Assembly: GCF_012971725.1 (NCBI RefSeq)
Contig: NZ_CP048833.1
Coordinates: forward strand, 2,604,001 to 2,668,000
Length of the DNA: 64,000 nucleotides
Origin: Pseudomonas multiresinivorans
GTDB taxonomy: Bacteria > Pseudomonadota > Gammaproteobacteria > Pseudomonadales > Pseudomonadaceae
Direction: 5' to 3'
A model generated the notes under the pieces. The model was not told the origin of the DNA, made no database searches, and saw only the letters and a list, made by a program, of their open reading frames with translations. Both the position numbers and the translations under genes were made by a program. Shown piece by piece: positions 43,112-52,539 of the stretch (positions within the stretch are counted from its first letter, which is position 1; every line of letters starts with the position of its first letter).

Positions 43112-44905
43112 ATGAGTACGGTAATGATCGTTGATGAGCATCCGATTGCAAGGCATGCCCTGCGTTTGCTCATTGAAGCGGAAGGTCACACGGTGGTGGC
43201 GGAGTCTGGCAATGGCACTGAGGCGCTTGACCTCGCACGCCGGCTCCGGCCGAGTCTGCTGCTGCTGGAACTGGCCATTCCTGGTCTAGGGGGGCTCGAG
43301 ACCATACAGCGTCTCGCCCGTCAGGCATCAGATGTCAAGGTACTGGTAGTGACAGGACAAAGTACCGACTATTTTGCCGCTCGCAGCCGTGAAGCAGGGG
43401 CGCTCGGCTTCATCAGCAAACAGACCGATCTCGAGCAAGTAGGCATGGCTGTCAAGGCGTTGCTGAACGGACATACTTATTTCCCGCGCGACTCCGTTCA
43501 GGCACTGCCGAATCTGTTGCCCGATCAGGTGGGATCCAATCCGCTGAAAGCCTTGTCCGCGCGTGAATTGACGGTTCTGCAGATGCTCGCCAAAGGATTG
43601 GCCAACAACACGATCGGCGAGCAGTTGCTGCTGAGTGAAAAAACCATCAGCACCTACAAGGCGCGTGTCATGCAGAAGTTGCGCGCCAGTTCCATGTTGG
43701 AGCTGCTCGACATTGCTCGCCGTCACGGCCTCGTAGACGCCACTGCATTCAGCAGCGACGTTGCCGTGCCGGAACTCCTGGATACTGCAGCGCAGGGAGA
43801 GTTGAACCTGCTCCGGGCAATAATCGATGCGATGCCTCACGCCGTCAGTTTTCGCGATGTGGAAGGGCGTTTGGTCACCTGCAACAACCAGTATCTCGAA
43901 CAGCACTCGCTCAAACTGGAGAGCGCAGTCGGTAAACGGATCTACGAGACGGGCGAGTTGCCCGCCAAGCATGGACATTATGTTCATGACCGGCTGATAG
44001 CCGCGATGAAGCAGGGGCAGCCCTACACGGCAGATGTCTGTTTGAGCTTGCAAACGGGCGAGCGGGTGCTTCGCCACTGGGGCAAGCCCTACCGAGACAG
44101 TGAAGGCACCTTGCTGGGGTTGATATGCGGCAACGTGGATATAACCGACCTGGACAGCAACCTGATCGATCTCAGGAGCAGCAGTCGCCGCCTTGAGGTT
44201 GCCGTGCAGGCCAAGGGGCATTTCATGCAGTGGGTGACCGACGAAATGGCCGCTCCGCTGAACAGAATCGCGGCCATGCTGAATCTTGCTATCGCCCCTC
44301 AGGACGCCGACAAGCAAGCAGAGGCGCTGGATATTGCCCAACATGCAACTCAAGGTCTGCAGAAGATGCTCAGCGACTTCCGAGATTACTTGCGCCTGGA
44401 AGCAGGGAGGCACCCGTTGGTACCGGAGGCTGTCGATATTGAGGCGTTGACCCGGAAGCTTGTCGAGGAGTTCAGGCCCGCCGTTGTCGAACGTGGTCTA
44501 ACTCTCGGGCTTGATACTTCCGGGACCCTCCATCCCTGTGTCTGGCTAGACCCGACGGCGTTTCGCACCATAACGTTGGCCGTCTTGGACAATGCACTCA
44601 AGTTCACCGACCAAGGCAGCATCGAGGTGCAGCTTCATAGCATTGGCCAGGGGCAGGGCTTGGTCAGTGTCGAGCTAAGGGTGCGTGACACCGGCATCGG
44701 CATGTCGGCAGATGCACAGGCACGCTCGTTCGACGCCTTCAATCAGCATCTGGACGACCTGAATATTCGACGCGGGGGCAGTGGAATCGGCCTGGCGCTG
44801 TGCAAGCGACTGGTCGAGCAGATGAATGGTGAAATCCAACTGAGCAGCAGTCCTGGAGATGGGACCACGATTTCCGTACATCTGATGTTGCCCAAGGCGA
44901 GTTGA
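43112..44905 (+). CDS. Receiver-LuxR-PAS-pseudokinase fusion protein
   Basis: 597 residues. Order: receiver 1-120, LuxR helix-turn-helix about 148-207, PAS about 228-345, dimerisation-like helices about 365-420 and HATPase about 455-595. The receiver has E53 (LLLLELAIPGL) where the phosphoacceptor Asp belongs and D8-E9 for the acidic pair. In the kinase H-box, VTDEMAAPLNRI has D377 at the phosphoacceptor His site. The ATP site looks intact (LDNALKFTDQG, DTGIGMS, GGSGIGLAL). So it is a DNA-binding protein with a Glu-locked receiver and a kinase-like part that cannot use the usual His. The PAS is a clear relative of the hybrid kinase PAS. A ribosome-binding site (GGCAGGTC) supports the start. 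Confidence 0.9.
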   Translation: MSTVMIVDEHPIARHALRLLIEAEGHTVVAESGNGTEALDLARRLRPSLLLLELAIPGLGGLETIQRLARQASDVKVLVVTGQSTDYFAARSREAGALGFISKQTDLEQVGMAVKALLNGHTYFPRDSVQALPNLLPDQVGSNPLKALSARELTVLQMLAKGLANNTIGEQLLLSEKTISTYKARVMQKLRASSMLELLDIARRHGLVDATAFSSDVAVPELLDTAAQGELNLLRAIIDAMPHAVSFRDVEGRLVTCNNQYLEQHSLKLESAVGKRIYETGELPAKHGHYVHDRLIAAMKQGQPYTADVCLSLQTGERVLRHWGKPYRDSEGTLLGLICGNVDITDLDSNLIDLRSSSRRLEVAVQAKGHFMQWVTDEMAAPLNRIAAMLNLAIAPQDADKQAEALDIAQHATQGLQKMLSDFRDYLRLEAGRHPLVPEAVDIEALTRKLVEEFRPAVVERGLTLGLDTSGTLHPCVWLDPTAFRTITLAVLDNALKFTDQGSIEVQLHSIGQGQGLVSVELRVRDTGIGMSADAQARSFDAFNQHLDDLNIRRGGSGIGLALCKRLVEQMNGEIQLSSSPGDGTTISVHLMLPKAS

Positions 44906-45004
44906 TATCCAACGTCTAGCACTGATTTTAATTAGTAGTCAGCGTGTTCCTACTTTTCAGTGGGCTGGTTCCGATACAGATTTATGAGGCGAGATCCTAG
45001 AGTG

Positions 45005-45493
45005 ATGAGGCTCTTCATACTTTTGGGTACTCTCATGTTCGGTACTTCAGTCAGGGCGTTGGTGTTGTGCGGGAACTCCGGGCGCCAGATAACGTTCAGT
45101 GCCATGCTCAATCGTCTCGGGATATTTCGGATGGCATTGTGTTCGAATGTCGAGGAGCTTCAAAAGGCGTGCGCGCGACATCCATCTTTCGACCTGTTCA
45201 TTATTGAGGATTTCACTCCGGGAATTGAGGAGTTGCGTCGCCTGGAAAGCATGAGTAGGGCCGGAGATTTCTCTCAGGTTATTCTTATGGGAAATCATAC
45301 GTCGAATGAAAGGGCTCAACTCTTCAAATGGGCATGGGCACATCATGTCGCTCTGCTCGATGTCATCGAGAAACCGATATCAGTGGCGAGATTGCGCGAG
45401 GCATTAGACCGTTTGGTGATTGCCGTTGACCCTTGCAATATCAACTCCACCGCCGTCATATCTTATCCTTTATTCGAGAGCGCGTCCCCATAA
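45005..45493 (+). CDS. Stand-alone receiver-like protein without phosphoacceptor Asp
   Basis: About 162 residues; the start is uncertain (possible starts at 44960, 44984, 45005 and 45034). From VRALVLCGNSGRQITFSAML onward the length and spacing match a CheY-like fold. FDLFIIEDFTPGIEEL aligns with the DLxxLDxxxPxxxG region, giving Glu at the Asp position. DVIEKPIS retains the Lys-Pro pair. The first acidic pair is missing. It may act as a connector or decoy for the neighbouring relay (inference). It lies 99 bp after the fusion gene, same strand. Confidence 0.7.
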   Translation: MRLFILLGTLMFGTSVRALVLCGNSGRQITFSAMLNRLGIFRMALCSNVEELQKACARHPSFDLFIIEDFTPGIEELRRLESMSRAGDFSQVILMGNHTSNERAQLFKWAWAHHVALLDVIEKPISVARLREALDRLVIAVDPCNINSTAVISYPLFESASP

Positions 45494-45793
45494 CGCAGTG
45501 ACATTTCTCATGACCAAGCCGCCAGGGTCGCCGAGAGCATATCTGCGGACAATTACCCAGGATGTCTGCCGGGTGATACCCAATTGATTTTAGAGTGAAA
45601 TACCTCGGCCTCGACGCGGAGAGGATATTGAAATCAAGCTGTCTGTAACGGATTGGAATAACAGGTTTATTGATGTTGACTGAAAAGCCATAAGTGAATG
45701 TCGATTCCTACACGGCGCTACTCTAATTCTGATACCAGATAGAAACTTTCCTAAATAAGCTACACGCATCTTCAATTAGCAGCGTTTGTAGTC
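45494..45793. other. 300-bp AT-rich gap before the TPR-like gene
   Basis: No credible ORF. The stretch is markedly AT-rich in its second half and probably carries the promoter of the TPR-adhesin-lipoprotein unit. I could not choose one -35/-10 pair with confidence. Confidence 0.45.
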
Positions 45794-46672
45794 ATGAAAA
45801 CCTCCTACTTCACCTTCGGACCTCAGGAGAGTGGTTCGCGTTACTGCCAAGGATCGCCGATAAAAACTCGCCATACTCGTTTGATTGTTTATATCGTTTC
45901 GACCGTCTGCAGCGTCTTCGTTAATTTCCTGGTTACCTGTATTGCCATGAGCGGCGTTGCTTTTGCTCAGAACAATGCCAACGACCTGGTACGTCAGACA
46001 CAGCAGTTGCTTCTGCGCGGTGAAATCGCTGCTGCAAAAGCGACGTTGCAGCAAGTCGCGAAGAATGATCAAGAGGCACCTTCGGTCATTTTCGAGCAGG
46101 CATTGCTCGATGACGCGGAGGGCCGACATGAGCAGGCCCGCAAAAACTATGACCACCTGCAAGCCGGGCCGTTGGCAAATGCTGCCGCAGTGCCTTCCGC
46201 AGTAAACCTCGTCGCCGTTGGCCAATTCAAACAAGCCGGCAAAGCCTTCAAGCAACTGAGCGCGAGCCAAGACTCATACGTCGCCGGTTATGCCCAGCTT
46301 TGGCAGCTTTGGCTGGCCGCGCGGACACGTGAAGGCAGTTCGGCTGTCCATCGAGCAAAACTCGCCGAAACCGCATCGCGCATACGTGCCGCGTCGCCTC
46401 AGCAGGAGGCCATCGGCCGGCTATACGCCGGCGAGGGCAGCGTCGGCGCGGTCTTCACCGCCATTGACGGGATGAGCTTCAGCGACCCCTTGCAGCGGCG
46501 CAATGCGCGCAGCGAGGCAGCGTTCTTCGCCGGTGGCTATCTGCAATACGTCCGTCGGGATTATCCCGCTGCGATGCGCCTGTACCAGCAGGAGCTGTCG
46601 CAGCCTGGCGCCTCGATTGAGCGACCTCTGCTTGCTAAGGCGCTGGCCTCGCTGCCCGTCTCAACTCGCTAA
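45794..46672 (+). CDS. Secreted TPR-like repeat protein, 292 aa
   Basis: An unusually long N-terminal region ends in a hydrophobic segment (LIVYIVSTVCSVFVNFLVT) and a likely signal-peptidase site after SGVAFA, near residue 58. The mature part is Ala/Gln-rich helical repeats (RGEIAAAKATLQQVAKND, GRHEQARKNYDHLQAG, GQFKQAGKAFKQL, RDYPAAMRLYQQEL) with TPR-like spacing. It is probably periplasmic. The gene is 63 bp before the adhesin and on the same strand, so a role in export, folding or surface control of the adhesin is likely but not shown. The ribosome-binding site is weak. Confidence 0.75.
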   Translation: MKTSYFTFGPQESGSRYCQGSPIKTRHTRLIVYIVSTVCSVFVNFLVTCIAMSGVAFAQNNANDLVRQTQQLLLRGEIAAAKATLQQVAKNDQEAPSVIFEQALLDDAEGRHEQARKNYDHLQAGPLANAAAVPSAVNLVAVGQFKQAGKAFKQLSASQDSYVAGYAQLWQLWLAARTREGSSAVHRAKLAETASRIRAASPQQEAIGRLYAGEGSVGAVFTAIDGMSFSDPLQRRNARSEAAFFAGGYLQYVRRDYPAAMRLYQQELSQPGASIERPLLAKALASLPVSTR

Positions 46673-46735
46673 CTCCCCAGATTCCCTTTTCCCTAATGAA
46701 ATCCGGCCCTCGTGGGTCGGGCGGAGTTTTTCGCC

Positions 46736-49700
46736 ATGAACAAAGTCTATCGGTTGGTCTGGAACGCCACGCTCAACGCGTGGGTGGCAGCAAGTGAAAT
46801 CGCCAAGTCGCACCGCAAGGGTGGCGGCCTGGCGGGCCGAGTGGCCGCCGCTGTTACGGCAGTAGTGCTGGGGCTATCGGGAGGAGAGGCCATGGCCTAC
46901 ACCGTGGACCCCAGTTCCGTGGTGAACCTGGGGGCTGTGGCAGACGATGGCGGAAACTCGAAGAATACCGCGTTGGGTAGTGGTGCCGTAGCGAATGCGG
47001 CCGGGGCCGGTGGAAGTACTGCTGTTGGCAGCGCTGCTAGCGCTACCGGACTCAACTCGACGGCAGTTGGTCAGAAGAGCTCCGCAGTAGGTGCGAGCTC
47101 GGTAGCGATCGGCGACTCTGCAGTCGTGAGCAATCAGTTGGGAGTCGCAATTGGCGCCTTGTCCAACGTCAGTGCCGACTACGCAATTGCCATTGGCGAC
47201 GCGGCTTCCGCGAGCTCGGCTTTCTCCATCGCGATGGGTTGGCATGCAATAACCGGCGCGAGTCTGATCTCTGGCAGCAGTGGCCAGGGTGCAATTGCGA
47301 TTGGCGATAGCGCGAAGGCTGCAGGCGATGGTGCTGTCACGCTCGGCTACAACGCTTCCAGTGCAGACAGTGGCGCAGCTGCAGTGGGCTACGGTGCCAA
47401 CGCTGGCGCAAGTTATTCGAGTGCATTCGGATCAACCGCGCAGGCAACCAATGGCGATGCTACAGCGCTTGGTGCAGGTGCCAACGCAACAGGGGCCGCT
47501 GCAACCGCCGTCGGTCGAATTGCCAAGGCCGGCGGTAACGCTTCGGTGGCAATTGGCTACGGACCGAGTGCTTCGGGGTATACATCATTCGCGGGCGGTA
47601 CGCAGAGCAATGCGTCAGGGGACTACTCCAACGCTTTGGGTTACCTTGCGCAAAGTACCGCTAGCGGCTCGATTGCAGTGGGTACCAAAGCCAATGCTGC
47701 CGGGACCAATTCAGTGGCACTCGGCCGTGTGGCTTCCGCTAGCGTGGATTCTGGCATAGCGCTGGGCGCATCCTCAGTCGCCAGCACAGCTTCGGGGGTA
47801 GCAGGGTACGTGCCCGTCGGTGCGAACGCAGCGCAGTCTGCAGCGATCAATTCGACAAAGAGCACCTATGGCTCTGCGTCGGTGGGCGACGCTGCCAGCA
47901 ATGTATACCGCCAGATTAATGGTGTGGCTGCCGGTACGCAGAACAGCGACGCAGTCAACGTGGCCCAGCTGAAAGCTGTGCCGATAGCGCACTACTACAG
48001 CGTCAATGACAGCGGCACTGCGGGTAGCAACTACAACAACGATGGCGCCTCGGGAGTCAACGCGCTCGCGGCTGGCATCGGAGCGACGGCAACTGGTTCC
48101 AGTGGCCTTGCCATGGGCAACTCAGCAAAGTCCACCAACAACGACACCATTGCAATAGGGCACAACGCTGTAGCGTCGAGCGCGAACCCGGCGCATTCCG
48201 ACATGGTCGCCATAGGCCTGAGTGCCAATGCCTCCAGCGATCATGCCCTGGCTATCGGTACCTCTGCATCCGCGACGAGCAACAACACAACTGCAGTGGG
48301 CGTGTCCGCCCTGGCGAGTGGGCCTGCAGCTACGGCATTGGGGCATTCCAGTAGTGCCAGTGGCTCCTACAGCACGGCAATCGGCTCGGGTGCCAATGCG
48401 TCCAAGGGCAGCGCGGTCGCTATCGGCTACGGATCGAAAGGGGCCGGCGACAATTCCGCAGCGATTGGTTATCAGGCTGCAACGTCGGCGACCAATGCCC
48501 TTGCCATTGGTAACAGCGCTAATGCGCAGACCGGGGCGACCAGTGGCATTGCCATTGGTAATGCGGCGATGGTTTCCGGTGGAGCCGTCAATGCGGTCGC
48601 CCTGGGTAGCGGAGCAACAACTTCCGCTGTTGATGGGGTCGCCCTTGGCGCGGGCTCGGTGGCCAGCACTGCTGCCGGTGTGTCGGGGTACGACCCGTCA
48701 ACCAAATTGGCATCCAGCGATACCAGCGCTACCTGGAAAAGTACGCTTGGCGCAGTCAGCGTGGGCGACGCATCTAAAGGCAAAACTCGCCAGATCACCG
48801 GTGTTGCTGCCGGCCTGGTGGGCTCGGACGCTGTCAACGTGGCCCAGTTGATGGGCGCCACAGCCGATGCAGTGATGTACGACGACAGCACTCATAACAC
48901 CATTACCCTCGGCGGCGACACTTACGACAACAGCACCCACTCCGGCGGTACCTCCATCACCAACGTGGCCAACGGTGTGAAGGACAGCGATGCGGTCAAC
49001 GTCTCGCAACTTAACGACCTGGCCAATACTCCGATCACCTTCATCGGCAATACCGGCTCAGTGGATAAGAAACTGGGCGAAGCGTTCGTTATTCAGGGCG
49101 CTGCCACTACTGCAGGTTCTTACTCGGGTGCCAACCTGAAGACCGAAGTGGATGCCAACGGCAACCTGCAACTGCAGATAGCCGACAACGCTGTTTTCGA
49201 CTCGGTGACCACCGGCAATACCACCATCAGCAACGACGGTCTGACCATCGTCGGTGGCCCGAGCGTGACCACCGTTGGAGTCGACGCCGGCGGCCTGAAG
49301 ATCACCAACGTGGCGCCAGGAGATGTCAACGCCGGATCCACTGACGCGATCAATGGCTCTCAGTTGAATGCGACCAACCAACAGGTGGATCAGAACACCA
49401 CCGACATCAGCAACGTCACCACCAACATCAACAACGGCACAATTGGTCCGGTGCAGCGCACGGGCACGGACCAGCTTTCGCTGATTGCGGCCGGTGGCGA
49501 TGCCTCGGCACCGGGCGTCGCGCAGGTGTTGAACAACGTGGCGGACGGGGCAATCAACTCGGTCTCCACCGACGCGATCAATGGCTCGCAACTGTATGAC
49601 TTGGCCAGCTCCACGGCCAACGCGTTGGGCGGTGGTTCTGCGGTCAACGCGGATGGTTCGATCTCGGCTCCGACCTACTTCGTGGATGGCACGACCATAA

Positions 49701-52489
49701 ATAATGTCGGTGACGCGATCACCAACATTGATGGTCGTGTAACGCAGAACACCATCAACATCACCGCTCTGCAGCAGGATGCGCTGCAGTGGAACGGCAG
49801 CCTGGGAGCCTACGACGCCAGCCATGGCACCGCTGATCCGCAGAAGATCACCAACGTTGCCGCGGGCGAGCTGAGTGACACCAGTACCGACGCGGTAAAT
49901 GGCTCGCAGCTGTACGCGACCAACCAGCAGGTGAACCAGAACACCACGGATATAAGCAACGTCACCAACAGCATCAACAACATCAACAATGGGGTGGCCG
50001 GCCCGGTGCAGCGCACGGGTACGGACCAGCTTTCGCTGATTGCGGCCGGTGGCGATGCCTACGCGCCGGGTGCCGCTCAAGTGCTGACCAACGTGGCGGC
50101 GGGTGCGATCACTGACACCTCCACGGATGCGATCAATGGTTCGCAGCTGTTCGCGACCAATCAGCAGGTGGACGCCAATACCACGAACATCTCCAACCTC
50201 GATGGTCGTGTGACCAACGTGGAAGGTGACGTCACTACGTTGCAAGGCGATGTGACCAACCTGGGTGATCATGTCGAGAACATCTACAACACCGGCACCA
50301 AGTACTTCCACGCCAACTCCACGGGTACCGATTCGATGGCCTCGGGTGTGGATTCAGTGGCCATTGGCATGGGCGCGATTGCCAGCCACGACGGCAGCAT
50401 CGCTCTGGGCGCCGGTTCCATTGCGGACGGCAGCACCCTGGATAGCGAAGCCTACCTGGTGGGAGGCAAGGCGAGCGGCGAGGTCAACATCGGCGAGCGG
50501 CGTATCACCGGCCTCTCGGCGGGGGCGGAAGACGCCGATGCTGTCAACGTGGCCCAGTTGAAAGCCATCACTTCCAGTTCGGTAGCCGATGCGGTGATGT
50601 ACGACAACAGCACCCACAACAGCATCACCCTGGGTGGCGACAGCTATGACAACAGCACGCACATCGGTGGCACCACCATCACCAACCTGGCCAATGGGAT
50701 GAACGACAGCGACGCGGTGAATGTGTCTCAGCTCAACGAGACCAATACCCAGGTCGCCAACATCGATAACCGCGTGACCAATGTGGAGGGTGATGTCACC
50801 ACGCTGCAAGGCGATGTGACCAACCTCGGTGACCACGTCGAGAACATCTACAACACCGGCACCAAATACTTCCACGCCAACTCCACCGGCACCGACTCAG
50901 TGGCCTCGGGAGTGGACTCGGTAGCCATCGGAATGGGAGCGGTTGCCAGCCATGACGGCAGCATCGCGCTGGGGGCGGGCTCCGTTGCCGACGGCAGCAC
51001 CCTTGGGAACCAGGCCTACCTGGTGGGCGGTACCGCTACTGGCGAAGTCAACGTCGGCGGGCGTCGTGTGACCGGTCTGTCGGCCGGTGCAGAGGATACC
51101 GATGCGGTCAACGTTGCCCAGCTCAAACAGGTCTCCGGGGCGGCCACCGAGGGGGCGGTCAAGTACGACCTGAATGGCGATGGCACCATCAACTACAACA
51201 GCGTGACGATGGGTGGCAGCACCTACAACAGCGTGACCAGAACCGGCGGCACCAAGATCACCAACGTGGCGCGCGGCGTTGATGACAGCGACGCGGTGAA
51301 CATGTCCCAGCTTAACGAGACCAACGCTCAGGTCACCAATATCGACGGTCGCGTCACCACCATCGAGGGCAGCATCACCAACATCAACAATGGCGGCGGC
51401 ATCAAGTACTTCCACGCCAACTCGGCCAAGGCCGACTCGGTTGCCAGTGGTGCCGATTCCATCGCCATCGGTCCGAATGCCCAAGCCAGTGGCAAGGGTT
51501 CCATCGCCATGGGTGACGGTGCCAGTGCCACGGCGGATGGCAGCGTGGCCATGGGGCAGGGCGCCAGCGACAACGGCCGCGGTGCGGAAAGCTACACCGG
51601 CAAGTACTCCAACGCGGCCAACGCCAGCGTCGGTACCGTCTCCGTGGGCAACGCTGCTACAGGTGAAACCCGCACGATCAGCAACGTCGCCGATGGCAAG
51701 GAGGCCACTGACGCCGTCAATCTGCGTCAGCTCGACGGCGCCGTGGCGGAGTCCAAGCAATACACCGACGACTCCATCCACAACGTCAACACCGAGATCG
51801 CCAATGTCACCACTAATGTCAGCAACCTCGACAACCGGGTGACCAAGGTCGAAGGCGATGTGACCAACGTGCAGAACGGCACCGACGGCATGTTCCAGGT
51901 GAACAACACCAGCCGGCTGCCCAAGCCGAAGGCAACCGGCAGCGATTCGGTCGCCGGGGGCGCAGGCGCCGAAGCGGTGGCTGACAACAGTACCGCCATT
52001 GGCTCCAACGCCAAGGCCAAGGGACGCAACTCGGTTGCCATCGGCGCCAATTCGGTGGCCCAGCGCGACAACAGCGTTTCGGTGGGCAGCGTCGGTGCGG
52101 AACGGCAGATCACCAACGTGGCTGCCGGCAGCGCCGATACCGATGCGGTGAACGTTGCCCAGTTGAACAAAAGTGTCGGTGACATCACCAGCAACACCAA
52201 CGCTTACACCGACTCGGTGGCACGGGGCCTGCGCAAGGATATCGACGAGCTGGACAACGACCTCAGCGCCGGCATCGCCGGAGCCATGGCCATGGCCAGC
52301 CTGCCGCAACCCTACAGCCCGGGGGCCAGCATGGCGGCGGCCGGCGCAGGTACCTATCGGGGCCAAGGTGCGGTGGCGGTGGGTGTCTCGCGCATTTCCG
52401 ACAATGGCAAGTGGGTGACCAAGCTGCAAGGCAGCACCACCACCCAGGGCGATGTCGGGGTATCGGTCGGCGTCGGTTACCAATGGTGA
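46736..52489 (+). CDS. Trimeric autotransporter adhesin (YadA-like), 1917 aa
   Basis: Starts MNKVYRLVWNATLNAWVAAS, an extended signal peptide (ESPR) motif, after GGAG; signal cleavage is near residue 58. Two long head regions of YadA repeats (about 80-380 and 430-660) are built on SxAIGxxAxA units and are each closed by a neck with DAVNVAQL. Stalk segments follow (about 700-1190) with repeated TDAINGSQL and GPVQRTGTDQLSLIAAGGDA, then three short heads with necks. The C-terminal anchor (about 1835-1917, ending GVGYQW) forms the trimeric beta-barrel. The protein should be surface exposed and mediate adhesion or biofilm growth. The ORF is intact. Confidence 0.96.
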   Translation: MNKVYRLVWNATLNAWVAASEIAKSHRKGGGLAGRVAAAVTAVVLGLSGGEAMAYTVDPSSVVNLGAVADDGGNSKNTALGSGAVANAAGAGGSTAVGSAASATGLNSTAVGQKSSAVGASSVAIGDSAVVSNQLGVAIGALSNVSADYAIAIGDAASASSAFSIAMGWHAITGASLISGSSGQGAIAIGDSAKAAGDGAVTLGYNASSADSGAAAVGYGANAGASYSSAFGSTAQATNGDATALGAGANATGAAATAVGRIAKAGGNASVAIGYGPSASGYTSFAGGTQSNASGDYSNALGYLAQSTASGSIAVGTKANAAGTNSVALGRVASASVDSGIALGASSVASTASGVAGYVPVGANAAQSAAINSTKSTYGSASVGDAASNVYRQINGVAAGTQNSDAVNVAQLKAVPIAHYYSVNDSGTAGSNYNNDGASGVNALAAGIGATATGSSGLAMGNSAKSTNNDTIAIGHNAVASSANPAHSDMVAIGLSANASSDHALAIGTSASATSNNTTAVGVSALASGPAATALGHSSSASGSYSTAIGSGANASKGSAVAIGYGSKGAGDNSAAIGYQAATSATNALAIGNSANAQTGATSGIAIGNAAMVSGGAVNAVALGSGATTSAVDGVALGAGSVASTAAGVSGYDPSTKLASSDTSATWKSTLGAVSVGDASKGKTRQITGVAAGLVGSDAVNVAQLMGATADAVMYDDSTHNTITLGGDTYDNSTHSGGTSITNVANGVKDSDAVNVSQLNDLANTPITFIGNTGSVDKKLGEAFVIQGAATTAGSYSGANLKTEVDANGNLQLQIADNAVFDSVTTGNTTISNDGLTIVGGPSVTTVGVDAGGLKITNVAPGDVNAGSTDAINGSQLNATNQQVDQNTTDISNVTTNINNGTIGPVQRTGTDQLSLIAAGGDASAPGVAQVLNNVADGAINSVSTDAINGSQLYDLASSTANALGGGSAVNADGSISAPTYFVDGTTINNVGDAITNIDGRVTQNTINITALQQDALQWNGSLGAYDASHGTADPQKITNVAAGELSDTSTDAVNGSQLYATNQQVNQNTTDISNVTNSINNINNGVAGPVQRTGTDQLSLIAAGGDAYAPGAAQVLTNVAAGAITDTSTDAINGSQLFATNQQVDANTTNISNLDGRVTNVEGDVTTLQGDVTNLGDHVENIYNTGTKYFHANSTGTDSMASGVDSVAIGMGAIASHDGSIALGAGSIADGSTLDSEAYLVGGKASGEVNIGERRITGLSAGAEDADAVNVAQLKAITSSSVADAVMYDNSTHNSITLGGDSYDNSTHIGGTTITNLANGMNDSDAVNVSQLNETNTQVANIDNRVTNVEGDVTTLQGDVTNLGDHVENIYNTGTKYFHANSTGTDSVASGVDSVAIGMGAVASHDGSIALGAGSVADGSTLGNQAYLVGGTATGEVNVGGRRVTGLSAGAEDTDAVNVAQLKQVSGAATEGAVKYDLNGDGTINYNSVTMGGSTYNSVTRTGGTKITNVARGVDDSDAVNMSQLNETNAQVTNIDGRVTTIEGSITNINNGGGIKYFHANSAKADSVASGADSIAIGPNAQASGKGSIAMGDGASATADGSVAMGQGASDNGRGAESYTGKYSNAANASVGTVSVGNAATGETRTISNVADGKEATDAVNLRQLDGAVAESKQYTDDSIHNVNTEIANVTTNVSNLDNRVTKVEGDVTNVQNGTDGMFQVNNTSRLPKPKATGSDSVAGGAGAEAVADNSTAIGSNAKAKGRNSVAIGANSVAQRDNSVSVGSVGAERQITNVAAGSADTDAVNVAQLNKSVGDITSNTNAYTDSVARGLRKDIDELDNDLSAGIAGAMAMASLPQPYSPGASMAAAGAGTYRGQGAVAVGVSRISDNGKWVTKLQGSTTTQGDVGVSVGVGYQW
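50221..50990 (+). repeat. Internal duplication in the adhesin gene
   Basis: The segments at about 50221-50425 and 50788-50992 encode near-identical protein (DVTTLQGDVTNLGDHVENIY onward through the SVAIGMGA head repeats) but differ at many third codon positions. A similar pair encoding TGTDQLSLIAAGGDA lies near 49,455 and 50,015. Confidence 0.8.
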
Positions 52490-52503
52490 GTTTTCACTTC
52501 CAA

Positions 52504-52521
52504 GCCCGGCTTCGGCCGGGC
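52504..52521 (+). terminator. Hairpin between the adhesin and lipoprotein genes
   Basis: GCCCGGC TTCG GCCGGGC, a 7-bp stem without a T run. It may reduce read-through into the lipoprotein gene or stabilise the adhesin mRNA end. Confidence 0.5.
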
Positions 52522-52539
52522 CTGCCTCAGGAAATCAAC

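Noticed and set aside
47000..52200. Dense short repeats considered as a CRISPR array or tandem DNA repeat
   Set aside because: They are codon-level repeats of YadA head and neck motifs in an intact ORF, with no constant repeat-spacer structure.
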